A program made the translations under genes and the position numbers. The notes beneath the pieces were generated by a model. The model had not been told where the DNA came from. It was given only the letters and a program-made list of their open reading frames with translations, and ran no database searches. From Paenibacillus sp. P25 (lineage in GTDB: Bacteria > Bacillota > Bacilli > Paenibacillales > NBRC-103111), in assembly GCA_024704175.1 (NCBI GenBank), contig CP085629.1, positions 5,952,001 through 6,016,000 on the forward strand: a stretch of DNA of 64,000 nt. Direction: 5' to 3'. This document shows positions 28,840-37,813 of the stretch, one piece after another. Every line of letters starts with the position of its first letter. Within the stretch, counting starts at the first letter, position 1.

Positions 28840-29838
28840 TTAAGCTTTTACCTTCAGCACCAGCTTGCCTGTCGTCCGTCTTTCCTCAATGCGGCGGTGC
28901 GCCTCTCCGGCTTCGTGCAGCTCAAGCACGTCGGTCACATCGACCCGGATGTCCCCCCGGATGGCCATGTCAATCGCTTGTCTCCCGGCCTCCGCCACGA
29001 GTTCGGGCGCATACGCGCTCATCTGCTGCAAGTTGAACCCCAGCACCGCTTTGCTTGTAAACCACAGCTCGTTCATGGACTGCTGCACGTCCTCGGCGTC
29101 GCTCGCATTCCCCATAGCGACCAGCCGGCCGAAAGGCTTCAAGAGCCGGAGGGCCGCCTTCCGCATCCCGCCGCCGACCGGGTCCACCACAATATCAACT
29201 CCGTGTCCGCCGGTAAGCTCCATGACCTGCTCCTCGTATTCATCCCTCAAGAATACCGCGTCGTATCCCAGCCGCTTGGCGTATTCGATTTTGTCCCGGT
29301 CGCCGACCGTTCCGATCACGCATCCCGCTCCCAGCTTCCTCGCCATCTGGCCGATCATGCTGCCGACACCTCCCGCCGCCGCGTGGACAAGCACGGTTTC
29401 TCCCTGCCGCAGGCGGGACACGTTCGACATGATCATGTAGGCGGTGGTCACATTGGACGGCAGGGCCGCGACCACAGCCAGATCGGGTTCCTTGCCTTCC
29501 GTTCCATTCACCGGAAAAACGAGCTGCGAGGGGACCTTAACTACCTCCGCATAGCCACCTCCGTTCACAATGGACAATGCCGCCACCGGCTGCCCGGCAC
29601 GCAGTCCCGTCACCTGTTCCCCTACCGCCCGGATCGTCCCCGAGACCTCAATCCCGGGAACAAACGGAAGCGGCAGATCCGGAACGACCCCTTTGCGGAA
29701 CAACACCTCCGCATAATTGACACCGGCATAAGCGACGTCGATCGTCACGTCCAGCGGGCCCGGAACGGGAACCGCCGCATTCTCATTCAAAGTTAAAACC
29801 TCCGCATCCCCAAACCGGGGAATCCTGACTGCACGCAT
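28840..29838 (-). CDS. NADPH:quinone oxidoreductase-like dehydrogenase
   Basis: 332 residues, zinc-independent medium-chain reductase: YAGVNYAEVLFRKG, FVPGIEVSGTIRAVGEQV, VNGGGYAEVVKV, VLVHAAAGGVGSMIGQMARK as nucleotide-binding loop, and the C-terminal RRTTGKLVLKV typical of quinone oxidoreductases. AAAGGAGGGCG precedes the ATG. It is the second gene of this class within 2 kb, on the far side of the MmyB-type regulator, and converges with it. Confidence 0.88.
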   Translation of the reverse strand: MRAVRIPRFGDAEVLTLNENAAVPVPGPLDVTIDVAYAGVNYAEVLFRKGVVPDLPLPFVPGIEVSGTIRAVGEQVTGLRAGQPVAALSIVNGGGYAEVVKVPSQLVFPVNGTEGKEPDLAVVAALPSNVTTAYMIMSNVSRLRQGETVLVHAAAGGVGSMIGQMARKLGAGCVIGTVGDRDKIEYAKRLGYDAVFLRDEYEEQVMELTGGHGVDIVVDPVGGGMRKAALRLLKPFGRLVAMGNASDAEDVQQSMNELWFTSKAVLGFNLQQMSAYAPELVAEAGRQAIDMAIRGDIRVDVTDVLELHEAGEAHRRIEERRTTGKLVLKVKA

Positions 29839-29984
29839 TAGAGCGCCCTCCTTTTGGGATCAAACAGGTTTGTTGTTTGACTTCATTATGGAGGATGGTG
29901 CGGGGGCTAACCAGTAAGCGGTTATACGGGTATTGAAAGTAACAGGCAGCCGCCGGCGTCATAAGGAAGAGTCGTGGCGATGAG

Positions 29985-30020
29985 CAAAAAGCCGCCCCGG
30001 GCTTATCCCGTAAGCGGCAC
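29985..30020 (-). terminator. Terminator of the unknown-function operon
   Basis: GCCGC (30018-30014 on the minus strand) pairs with GCGGC (29995-29991), followed by TTTTTGC. Confidence 0.55.
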
Positions 30021-30066
30021 TTCTGTGATTCAATAGTGGCTGGACCGAGAGCCATGCAGTCTAGCT

Positions 30067-30558
30067 TCAATAAGAATAGTCCGTCTCGAAATTCCCCGAA
30101 AATTTAGGAGCATCATCTTCTCTATGAAGCACCAGCTCGATCCACAACTCATCCCGGCCCTCTTTTTCCCCGCACAAGATTTCCACCGAATACCAGCCTT
30201 CGTCCACCCTAAAAGTTAAACTATTGGATTCCAGCGAATCCCTGTTGGTTAGATAACCTATTCCCACTATGCTCAGCCGCCCGGATTCGGTGTAATAGAC
30301 CCAGCCGGAGGAGCTTGCTTTCACTTCCTCTTCTTTCATGACCCTGCTTCCAAAGGTCACATCAAAATGATAATAACCCGTATTCACGCCAATGATAGGT
30401 ATGGCGATGCCCTTCTTGGTAATGATCTCCCCGTGATCGGTTCCGGTAAAATATTGCAAAATATCTTGTTCGAGCAAATGATTGGCATCCAAGTAACGCT
30501 TGAGCAGGACGGGTTCATAGACGACAAATCCGCCCAGTTCGGAAAACAGACTTTTCAC
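30067..30558 (-). CDS. Soluble protein of unknown function
   Basis: 163 residues, acidic, no TM segment or signal peptide. The start is GTG at 30558 with AAAGGAACGG upstream. The N-terminal stretch (FVVYEPVLLKRYLDANHLLE, DILQYFTGT) is helical; the rest looks beta-rich (ITKKGIAIPIIGVNTGYYHF, GWVYYTESGRLSIVGIGYL). The size, acidity and layout would suit an immunity or inhibitor protein, but I see no partner toxin and make no call. Twenty bases downstream of a small membrane protein gene, likely an operon. Confidence 0.6.
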   Translation of the reverse strand: MKSLFSELGGFVVYEPVLLKRYLDANHLLEQDILQYFTGTDHGEIITKKGIAIPIIGVNTGYYHFDVTFGSRVMKEEEVKASSSGWVYYTESGRLSIVGIGYLTNRDSLESNSLTFRVDEGWYSVEILCGEKEGRDELWIELVLHREDDAPKFSGNFETDYSY

Positions 30559-30578
30559 CTTCGCACCGTTCCTTTAAT

Positions 30579-30968
30579 TCAATTGTTTTGCCGTACGCTG
30601 TTTATAGCCGACAGGATGGAAAAAACTACGAAAGAAAGGATCAGAAACAGCCAAGCCGCATTCCGGGCGGCATAGCAAATCGTCCCGACCAGCAGTATCC
30701 CTATCGCGTTAAACGTTACTAGTCTTTTTAAAAGACGATTTCCTGCAATCCGGGCTGCAGCGTAAGCGAGCGAGCTGACTAGTACATGGAATACATAAAG
30801 TCCCAAGAAAAACATCGTAAATATAACACTTTTATCCGGTCCGCTAATATAAGAATGGGGTGACACCAGCGAGCCGCCATAACTCGTAATAAAGAGACTA
30901 TACAGCGCACTTAAGAGGAAGGAGTACAAGCTGACGTTCATGAAGAATTCTTTTTTCCATCGTTCCAT
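30579..30968 (-). CDS. Small four-TM membrane protein of unknown function
   Basis: 129 residues with hydrophobic segments at about 12-32, 48-70, 82-100 and 104-122. No motif recognised. GAGGAGC precedes the ATG. It is followed closely by the 30067-30558 gene; the two may work together. Confidence 0.6.
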   Translation of the reverse strand: MERWKKEFFMNVSLYSFLLSALYSLFITSYGGSLVSPHSYISGPDKSVIFTMFFLGLYVFHVLVSSLAYAAARIAGNRLLKRLVTFNAIGILLVGTICYAARNAAWLFLILSFVVFSILSAINSVRQNN

Positions 30969-31044
30969 TGAAAGCTCCTCTAGAATTGTTTTTTTCTAAC
31001 TATATTGTAAATTAAAAGATGCTATGAAGCCAGTTTCAAGCATG

Positions 31045-31080
31045 AAGAAAGAGGCGGTATCCAGTAAGCCGATACCACCT
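31045..31080 (-). terminator. Terminator after the glycosidase gene
   Basis: AGGTGGTATC pairs with GATACCGCCT on the minus strand, followed by CTTTCTTC; the T-run is imperfect. Confidence 0.55.
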
Positions 31081-31089
31081 GCATGCATT

Positions 31090-31797
31090 TTAACTGAACC
31101 AGTCGATCCCGTATACCCGAACCATATTACCGATGTAGCGGTCATGGGTAGGGGAGCCGTACCAGTAGATTTTGTCATCCCTTACTACCCGCATAGCGGT
31201 TGAACCCGAACCATCCAGAATAATCGAGTTGACTGGATTGAACCCGATGTTCTCCATATAAATTTTCAAACTCGGAACCGTTATTGAATTTCCGTCCGTG
31301 ACAATCATGTAGCCGTAGGTGTCATCCCATGCCAGCACGGTACGCCAAGCGGCCAAATCGTATCCGGGGATAATGGGATCGGAACCCCAGCTGTCCTTGT
31401 TGTAGTCAATTCCGCCAATAACGGCTTTGGCTGTCGGATAATTTGCCAATACTTCATTCAAATTTTTCGCATAAATATGGGTAGCCCGCGTTCTGTTATT
31501 GCTGTCCGTATAAGAAACAAATGTTTTTCTCGATACTTGGTCGCCGCTCGTTCCGTTATAAGAATAATACGTGCTGTCGCCCTTCCAGTAACTGATCGCT
31601 CTTAAACCCGTAGGCGGCTTATCATAGCCATTATCAGCGGCAAAAAATCCCCCGTTAATGCCAATGTGCGGTTTTTGCAGCATCTGGGTGTTGATGATTT
31701 CCGGTTTTACTTTATCAAGTTCCGTCTTAATAATAGCAAATTTAGGCTTGCCGGCCGGTTGAACTGCCCTGATTTCAAATGTGTAAGGTAATGCCAT
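31090..31797 (-). CDS. Phosphodiester glycosidase (NAGPA/DUF2233-like) family protein
   Basis: 235 residues. Family motifs: HIGINGGFFAADNG near residue 45 and NSIILDGSGSTAMRV near 200, the usual two conserved blocks of the NAGPA-type domain, which in known members removes N-acetylglucosamine from a phosphodiester. There is no signal peptide, lipobox or TM segment, although most bacterial members are exported. GAGGGAGAG precedes the ATG. Alone in its transcription unit. Substrate unknown. Confidence 0.82.
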   Translation of the reverse strand: MALPYTFEIRAVQPAGKPKFAIIKTELDKVKPEIINTQMLQKPHIGINGGFFAADNGYDKPPTGLRAISYWKGDSTYYSYNGTSGDQVSRKTFVSYTDSNNRTRATHIYAKNLNEVLANYPTAKAVIGGIDYNKDSWGSDPIIPGYDLAAWRTVLAWDDTYGYMIVTDGNSITVPSLKIYMENIGFNPVNSIILDGSGSTAMRVVRDDKIYWYGSPTHDRYIGNMVRVYGIDWFS

Positions 31798-32021
31798 AGA
31801 ATGATCTCTCCCTCTTCATAAATTTACGGGGACCAATCGGATGATGGTCTTGTTTCGTCCCGCACCTATAGGGAAAAATCAGAAGTCATTTTACAACCGG
31901 CAGAAAATTGGAGTCCACTGACCGCAGGTGTCAGCGAAGACGAGATATCATGGACTATACAGGGAGTTGCCACAAACCAAATTCCGGGTTTATAATCCAT
32001 TCAAGAAAGAAGGGACCCTCT

Positions 32022-32479
32022 ATGTCCGCTCGTCTAGACATCTATCAGGTCATGAAATTGGTGCCGGAGGCATCCAAGCTTTTGGGAGAACTGGAGGCGT
32101 ATACGAAGTCAACGGATCTGGATCCCAAGCTGCGGGAGCTGGTTAAATTCAGGGCGTCGCAAATCAACGGTCGCGCTTACTGCCTTTCCTATCATGCGGC
32201 GGATGCGCGAAAGCTGGGGAATCGGAAATGAGGCTTTACTGTCTCAGCGTCTGGGAAGAAAGCCCTCTGTACACGGAAATGGAGAAGGCCGCGCTAGAGC
32301 TGACGGAGCACGTGACCTTACTGCCGACCCTGAAAGTACCGGACCCGGTTTACCAGAGAGTCAGAAAGCATTTCTCGGAGGTCCAGTACATTAACCTGGT
32401 CCTGCTCATCATGATGATCAATAGCTGGAACCGGATGTCAATTGCCATGGGATTTACTCCCGGTGCCGATTCGCAATAA
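32022..32479 (+). CDS. Carboxymuconolactone decarboxylase/AhpD-like protein (one frameshift)
   Basis: 152 residues after repair. AhpD-like core: KLRELVKFRASQING then AYCLSYHAADARKLG, and the all-helical rest with LVLLIMMINSWNRM. The frame breaks near 32220, cured by one G in a G-run (LGESEMRLYCLS). The redox pair is normally CAYC; here the first Cys is Arg (codon CGC after GGT), which would abolish the disulphide reductase chemistry known for AhpD if real. Fifteen bases before a SnoaL-like gene, an evident operon. Confidence 0.85.
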
Positions 32480-32493
32480 GGAGGAGGAGGGGA

Positions 32494-32865
32494 ATGACCC
32501 GAGAGGAAACGGAGCGCTGTATTCATCTCATGTACGAAGCCTTCAACAGCAGAAATCTGAATGCCGTTAGCGGGCTTTTTACGAACGACTTTTACAGTCA
32601 CCCTTTGCAGGCGGGGGCCGAAGCCGTGACTAGGGCCTGGGCTTCCCTATTCGAACGATTCCCCGATATGCGCGTGGTTGTGGAGGACCTGCTTATCGAT
32701 GGCGACCGGGCGGCAAGCCGCACCAGGATCGAGGGCATCGCCCCTGAAGCATCCGGGAAGCGACCGATGATGCTGGAGCTCATTCGCGTGCAGGACCACC
32801 GGATCGCCGAAGTTTGGGGACTTACCAATCTGGGTGAATTTGCGGGGGCCCGTCGGCCGGAGTGA
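32494..32865 (+). CDS. SnoaL/NTF2-like protein
   Basis: 123 residues with the SnoaL-like alpha+beta barrel pattern: LMYEAFNSRNLNAVSGLFTN, VTRAWASLFERFPDMRVVVE, DRAASRTRIEG, and MMLELIRVQDHRIAEVWGL. Members act as cyclases or isomerases or simply bind small molecules; no specific reaction is implied. AAGGAGGAGGGGA precedes the ATG. Second gene after the AhpD-like gene. Confidence 0.85.
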   Translation: MTREETERCIHLMYEAFNSRNLNAVSGLFTNDFYSHPLQAGAEAVTRAWASLFERFPDMRVVVEDLLIDGDRAASRTRIEGIAPEASGKRPMMLELIRVQDHRIAEVWGLTNLGEFAGARRPE

Positions 32866-32985
32866 ACTCGTCCGGCAAGCCGGACATCGGGGAATCAGAT
32901 GGAGACTCTACTCCACCTGATTCAAGGCCCGCCTATAGAGGTGGGGGTCTTAACCCGATAATAAGTTATCAGATAAAAATATTAA

Positions 32986-33029
32986 ACAAAGGCGGACCAG
33001 GAGTTCTTCTCCTGATCCGCCTTTGTTCT
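32986..33029. terminator. Bidirectional terminator
   Basis: CAAAGGCGGA pairs with TCCGCCTTTG, with AGGAG/CTCCT inside. It lies between the convergent SnoaL-like and RNase H genes. Confidence 0.85.
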
Positions 33030-33048
33030 TGCTGTGGGCCTTCCGCTC

Positions 33049-33720
33049 TTACTTCCGCCCGTAATCGGCCTTGATCTCGCCCCAGGCCTTCGTATCCCAT
33101 TTGACGATCTTGTTGGGATACGTATTGTTCCTGAGCCAAGCCTCGGCCCGGTCGACCAGCGCCCAGATCTCCTGCGTGGACGCGTCACGCACCAGGTTCG
33201 AGGCGACGGTCTTCTTCCGCACCCAGCTGATCGCCGTCATCGAATCGCTGTAAATCGTCATCGCGTCGCCCTTCTGCTTCAGGTAAGCCAGCGCGTGCAC
33301 GATGGCGAGAAATTCGCCCATGTTGTTCGTGCCCTTCTTGATGGGCGGGTGCTCGAAGATGACCTCACCCGTACGCGTCGATACGCCCTTGTACTCCACG
33401 ATCCCGGGGTTGCCGCTGCAGCCGACGTCGACGGAGATGCTGTCGAGCTCGACCTCCTGCGGCGACCCGCCGCCCGAAGCCCCGGAAGCCGCAGCACTTC
33501 GCGCCGCACTGCCGGGCTTCGCCCCAGGCGACTTGGCCGCCGCGCTGAACGCCTTCTTCCAGCCTGCGGCATAAGCCGCCTTCGCCTCCGCCTCGCTCTC
33601 GTAGGCCTTGAACTTCGCCTGCGGGAAGCCGTTCGTCTGCGCCTGGCACTCCGCCCACGTCTTGTACACGCCCGGCTGGCGTCCTTCCCAAACCACGTAA
33701 TATTTCGATTTTGCCAACAA
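33049..33720 (-). CDS. Ribonuclease HI with viroplasmin-type N-terminal domain
   Basis: 223 residues, TTG start near 33720. Residues 1-45 are the caulimovirus-viroplasmin (hybrid-binding) domain: KYYVVWEGRQPGVYKTWAEC. A low-complexity Ala/Ser/Gly linker follows (about 60-85), then the RNase H domain with catalytic acids in ISVDVGCSGNPGI, NNMGEFLAIVHAL, TIYSDSMTAISWV and a C-terminal Asp (KWDTKAWGEIKADYG). It cleaves RNA in RNA-DNA hybrids. Only 15 bases separate it from recQ upstream, so both likely clear replication intermediates in one operon. Confidence 0.92.
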   Translation of the reverse strand: MLAKSKYYVVWEGRQPGVYKTWAECQAQTNGFPQAKFKAYESEAEAKAAYAAGWKKAFSAAAKSPGAKPGSAARSAAASGASGGGSPQEVELDSISVDVGCSGNPGIVEYKGVSTRTGEVIFEHPPIKKGTNNMGEFLAIVHALAYLKQKGDAMTIYSDSMTAISWVRKKTVASNLVRDASTQEIWALVDRAEAWLRNNTYPNKIVKWDTKAWGEIKADYGRK

Positions 33721-33735
33721 CGTCCGCCTCTTTCT

Positions 33736-35545
33736 TTAAATTAGCCGTGTCCCTGTTCGCGGCTCCTGCCGCCGCTTGAAGAAATCGATGAAATACGCGC
33801 CGTATTTGAAGAACTTCGCTTCCCCGACGCCCTTGATCTTCAGCATGGCCGCCGGGTTCGTCGGCTTCACGCCGCACATCTCGCGCAGCGTGCTGTCCGG
33901 GAACACGATATACGGCGGGATGCCCTCCCGCTTCGCAATCTCCGTGCGCACGCGCCGCGGCTCGTCGAACAGCTCCTCCTCGACGTCCTTTGCAACCGGT
34001 GCCGCCGCAATCCGAATGCGCTGCACGACTCGTTCCTGCCCCGACAGCACCGCCGCCGCCTTGGGCGCCAGCTTCACGACCGGGTACTTGCCCTCCGTCA
34101 GCTGCAGGTACCCTTCGGCGATCAGCGACTGGATCAGGTCCACGATATCCTTCTCCGTCCGGCTCTTCATCAGCCCGTAGGTGCTGAGCTCGTCGAAGCC
34201 CATCTCCAGCACCTTCTTGCTGCGGGAGCCCTTCAGCACGGCCGCGACCAGCATCATCCCGAAGCGTTCGCGCATGCGCCGCACGCAGGAAAAGATCTGC
34301 TGCGCCTCCAGCGTGATGTCCGTGAGCTCCAGGTCCGGGCTCGCGCAGTTGCTGCACTGGCCGCAGTCCTCGTCCATCTCCCCGCCGAAGTAGCGCACGA
34401 TATACCGCTGAAGACACTGCGGGGTATGGCAGAAGTCGGCCATCTGCTGCAGCCGCCGGTACTCCTGCGCCCTCCGGTCGGGATCCCCGACCGACTGCTC
34501 GATCAGGAACTTCTGGATGTGAATATCCTGCGGGCTGAAGAGCAGCAAGCATTCGCTCGGCTCCCCGTCCCGTCCGGCCCGGCCCGCTTCCTGGTAGTAG
34601 GCTTCCATATTCTTCGGCATATTGTAATGCAGCACGTATCTTACGTTCGACTTGTCGATGCCCATGCCGAAGGCGTTGCTTGCTACCATGACCTGGATCT
34701 CGTCATAGAGGAACTGCTCCTGCGCCTCGGCCCGCTCCTTGTCCGTCATCCCCGCATGGTAGCGTCCCGCCCGTACGCCCTGCCGCCGCAGGTATTCGTA
34801 CAGCTGGTCGACCTCCTTCCGCGTCGCGGCATAGATGATCCCAGCATCGGATGCATGTTCGCGGACGAAGGACGTCAGCACGTCCCGCTTGTTCTCGCCC
34901 TTCACCACGGTGAAGGAGAGGTTGTCCCGCGCGAAGCCGGTTACGAACACCTGCGGCTCCTGCAGCTTCAGGTGCAAGATGATGTCCTCGCGCACCCGGT
35001 CCGTCGCCGTCGCCGTGAAGGCCGCAAGCGGCGGCCGGTTCGGCAAGTGCCGCACGAGATCGCTGATCCGCGTGTAGCTCGGCCGGAAGTCGTGTCCCCA
35101 CTGGGACACGCAGTGCGCCTCGTCCACCGCGATCATCGGGATGACCAGCTCCGAGATCAGCTCCAGGAACCGCTCATGCTCGAGCCGCTCCGGCGCCACG
35201 TACAGCGACTTGTACTCCCCGCGCGCCGCCTTGCGGATGCGCGTCTCCACCTGCGCGTACGTCAGCGAGCTGTTGATGTAGGCCGCCGGCACGCCGATGC
35301 TGTCCAGCCCGTCGACCTGGTCCTTCATCAGCGAGATCAGGGGCGAGACGACGATCGTCGTTCCGCTCATCATCAGCGCCGGAACCTGGTAGCAGATCGA
35401 TTTGCCGCCGCCGGTCGGCATGATCCCGAGGGTATCAGCCGCCGCTCAGCAGGCTCTCGATCACTTTCTTCTGCCCGGGGCGGAAGTCCGGGTAGCCGTA
35501 ATATTTTTTCAGCGGCGCCTGCGCTTCATTCATTGTGCCGATCAT
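33736..35545 (-). CDS. recQ: ATP-dependent DNA helicase RecQ (one frameshift)
   Basis: About 602 residues after repair. Order: motif 0 FRPGQKKVIESLL; Walker A MPTGGGKSICYQ; DEAH box VDEAHCVSQWGHDFRP; motif III AFTATATDRVREDI; motifs V-VI VMVASNAFGMGIDKSNVRYV (in part) and YQEAGRAGRDG; zinc-binding RQC part with Cys around CQRYIVRYFGGEMDEDCGQC and CSNC; a C-terminal HRDC domain (LREMCGVKPTNPAAMLKIKG). The frame breaks near 35437; removing one T gives SGGDTLGIMPTGGGKS. The ATG at 35545 follows AAGGAGG. It is preceded by a glycosyltransferase gene and followed by RNase H. Confidence 0.93.
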
Positions 35546-35597
35546 GTCTCGCTCGCCTCCTTTTTCACCCAATTGCATACCTGCCCGTCCTATGCCA

Positions 35598-36402
35598 TCA
35601 CCCGGCGCGACCGTACCGGCTCGCCCGTCCCATACGACCTTCGTCTCCGCCCGGCGCGCCTTGACCTCCGGCTCCTCCAGAAGCAGGAAGAAGTTCTTCG
35701 TCGGCGACTCGCCGAGCCCGTGCTTCGCCGACAGCTTATCGAGATAAGGCCGCATGTCCTCCAGATTCCCCGACATGTTGTCGCCCGCACTGGAGAAGGC
35801 GTAGAGGGCGCTCGCCACCGGTACCCGCTTCACCCGGTAATGCTCCACGGCCCGCAGGAAAAAGTCCCAGTCCCAATAGTGATACATTTCCGTATCGAAC
35901 GGGCCGAGCCGGTCATGCAGCTCCCGCCGGTACAAGCGACCGGAAGAGACGAACGTGGAAAACCGCCGCATCGCCTCCACATCGTGCTCATACGCGAAGA
36001 CGAACCGGTTCGTCGCCCGGCGCACGCGGTTCTCGACGACATAATCGAAGATTTCCACATCCGAGTAGACCATGTCGCAGTCCGCGATTTCCTTCAGCAT
36101 CATCTCCACATGGAACGGCAGGAGCAAATCGTCGTCGTCGCACAGCATGATATACTCGCCGCGCACAAGTCCGAGTCCCCGGTTGCGGGCGTGGACGTGC
36201 TTTTGGTTGCTTTCCATATTAACGACAGTGAGATCCAGCTCGGGGAACAGCTCCCGGACGCTGTCGACCGGCTCCCCGCATCGTTCACCACAATGATCTG
36301 CAAATGCTTGTACGTTTGCGCGGCCAGCGATTCCAGCAGCTCGCACAAATAATCCGGCCGGTTGTAGGTCGGAATAATCACCGATATGAGGGGCTCCTTC
36401 AT
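35598..36402 (-). CDS. Family 2 glycosyltransferase (frameshifted)
   Basis: About 268 residues after repair, GT-A fold: PLISVIIPTYNRPDYLCELL, IVVNDAGEPVDSVRELF, KHVHARNRGLGLVRGEYIML, the metal-binding CDDDDLLLP, and the acceptor-side DTEMYHYWDWDFFLRA. The break near 36280 is cured by one G in a G-run. As written, the frame runs on into recQ without a stop; one further G near 35620 (DGASRYGRAG then TGA at 35598) gives a separate gene end, and recQ has its own ribosome site, so I end it there. GGAGGAGACAAGA precedes the ATG at 36402. Acceptor unknown. Confidence 0.82.
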
Positions 36403-36571
36403 TCTTGTCTCCTCCGCTCTCCGCTTCGAATTCCCACTACCCCCACTATACAAAAAAAACGGCCCCAGGGGAACCTGAAGACCGCTTCCTTTTGCGAAAA
36501 TTGTGCTACAATGAAAGCAGATACGACCATTACGGTCTTCTACGACCGGACACTTGGAGGAGGTGCCGAGC

Positions 36572-37125
36572 ATGCCCTCAAGAAAAAAGGACCCGGCGGC
36601 GCCCACAGAGACCGCTCCTGCCGATTCGGCCGGGACAACCCAGGACAGCGCAGAGAACAAGGTAGTGCCGCTGGAGACCAAACCGGCGAGACGCCGCGTC
36701 AAGGCGGCGCCAAGCACCGCTGAAGCGGCCGACGAGCCGGCCGCGCCGAAGAAGCCGCGGCGGACCCGCACGGCCGCGGCCAAGAAGCCTGCGAAGCAGG
36801 CGCCGCCGGAGGCGGAGGCCCCCAGGCGGAAACTGCGCATGCGGAAGCCGCGGCTGCAGCCGTATCGGAGACGGAGCCGGAGGCGGCCATCGCCGCAGCG
36901 CCGGACAGCCTGCCTCTCCTGCTGGAAAGCAAGCTGAAGAAGAAGGAGCGTAACGAGACCCACGACAAGGACCGCGTCTTCATCCGCAAAGACCTGAAGG
37001 AACGCCTCGAAGCGCTGGCCGCCCGGCGCGGCAAAGGCTTCAAGACACTCCTGCTCAACTATGGCCTGGAGAAAGCGCTCGACGAGCTGGAGCAGATGGG
37101 CGCAAGTCCCGAGGAATCCCCTTAA
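36572..37125 (+). CDS. Ala/Pro-rich protein with RHH-like C terminus (one frameshift)
   Basis: About 184 residues after repair. Residues 1-115 are disordered and rich in Ala, Pro, Lys and Glu (KKPRRTRTAAAKKPAKQAPP). The C-terminal 60 residues are ordered and basic: DRVFIRKDLKERLEALAARR and GFKTLLLNYGLEKALDELEQ resemble a ribbon-helix-helix DNA-binding unit. One C added to the C-run near 36822 (EAPQAETAHAEAAAA) joins the two parts. GGAGGAGGTG precedes the ATG. Possibly a nucleoid-associated or small regulatory protein; function not known. Confidence 0.65.
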
Positions 37126-37140
37126 ACGTTCGGCCTAGCA

Positions 37141-37196
37141 GTCCCCGGGGCCCGGAAGCCGTTCGCCGAACGGCCGGGCAAGCCGGGGATTGTGCC
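37141..37196. terminator. Large GC hairpin, possible bidirectional terminator
   Basis: GCCCGGAAGCCGTTC pairs with GAACGGCCGGGC, enclosed by CCCCGG and CCGGGG. There is no clear T-run. It lies between two convergent units. Confidence 0.45.
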
Positions 37197-37207
37197 GTTC
37201 TATGATA

Positions 37208-37435
37208 TTACCCCGAATCCCCATTCTTCCGCAGAATATATTCGATCAGCTCCAGCTTGAGTGTCTGCACGGCATCCTCTCTCGGCAATTTAATGTATTT
37301 CGCCAGCCGGTTAATCTCGTCCTCGAAATATTTCACAATGAGCTCCATGCTTTCCTTATCCCCGGCCTGCGCCCGCTTCAGAATTCCCTCTAAATGATCT
37401 GCCGCCTCATGCTCTCCAGACTTTTCTTCTTCCAT
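37208..37435 (-). CDS. Sigma region 2-like small protein (RsoA-like), half of a split sigma factor
   Basis: 75 residues, acidic N terminus (MEEEKSGEHEAADHLE), then a sigma-70 region 1.2/2.1-like helix pair: LKRAQAGDKESMELIVKYFE, then INRLAKYIKLPREDAVQTLK and LELIEYIL. The size and pattern match RsoA (YvrHa, 79 residues) of B. subtilis, which joins SigO (YvrI) to make one working sigma factor. The ATG at 37435 has GGTGAG just upstream and lies inside the 3' end of the region 4 gene (46-base overlap), so they are translationally coupled. Recognition is by pattern and context, not by alignment. Confidence 0.7.
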   Translation of the reverse strand: MEEEKSGEHEAADHLEGILKRAQAGDKESMELIVKYFEDEINRLAKYIKLPREDAVQTLKLELIEYILRKNGDSG

Positions 37436-37737
37436 TTGCTCACCGCCTGCTGCGAGATGTGTAGCTCGTCCGCCACTTCCTTTTCCTTCATGCCGTCGAT
37501 GTAAATCCGCTTGATAATATGGCGTCCTTTGTCCGAAGGGATGGATCCCATCAGCTCTTCCAGCCGGAGGCCGCTGAGGAAATCCGGTGCATGGCTTCCG
37601 GCCGACTGGAACAGATCCGTATCCAGCGATGCCGCCTCCCGGTTCGACTGCTTGCGCGCGCGGTACTGAATTCGCCACGCAAAGCGCTGCAGCGCCCGGC
37701 GGTACGGCTCCAGCACATAGGTGGATGGCTTGTCCAT
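37390..37737 (-). CDS. Sigma region 4-like protein (SigO/Xpf-like), half of a split sigma factor
   Basis: 115 residues. The C-terminal half is a sigma-70 region 4: ELMGSIPSDKGRHIIKRIYI, DGMKEKEVADELHISQQAVS with the HTH, then KWKKKSLESMRR. The N-terminal 55 residues are basic and helical (YVLEPYRRALQRFAWRIQYR) with no region 2. Known relatives by form are SigO (192 residues), Xpf of PBSX and the UviA/TcdR group, all longer. The ATG at 37737 follows AGGTG; the GTG at 37746 lies in that ribosome site. It is co-expressed with the region 2-like gene and divergent from YvrJ, as sigO, rsoA and yvrJ are grouped in B. subtilis. Confidence 0.72.
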   Translation of the reverse strand: MDKPSTYVLEPYRRALQRFAWRIQYRARKQSNREAASLDTDLFQSAGSHAPDFLSGLRLEELMGSIPSDKGRHIIKRIYIDGMKEKEVADELHISQQAVSKWKKKSLESMRRQII

Positions 37738-37813
37738 ACGTTTCACCTGCCCTTATATATTTCACTCCTGCTTAGTAAGTAAATTAATTACATATTTTAC
37801 AACACTCTAGAAG

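Noticed and set aside
35435..36346. An apparent glycosyltransferase-RecQ fusion.
   Set aside because: recQ has its own AAGGAGG site and ATG at 35545, and one added G ends the glycosyltransferase at 35598. The read-through fits the general error pattern.
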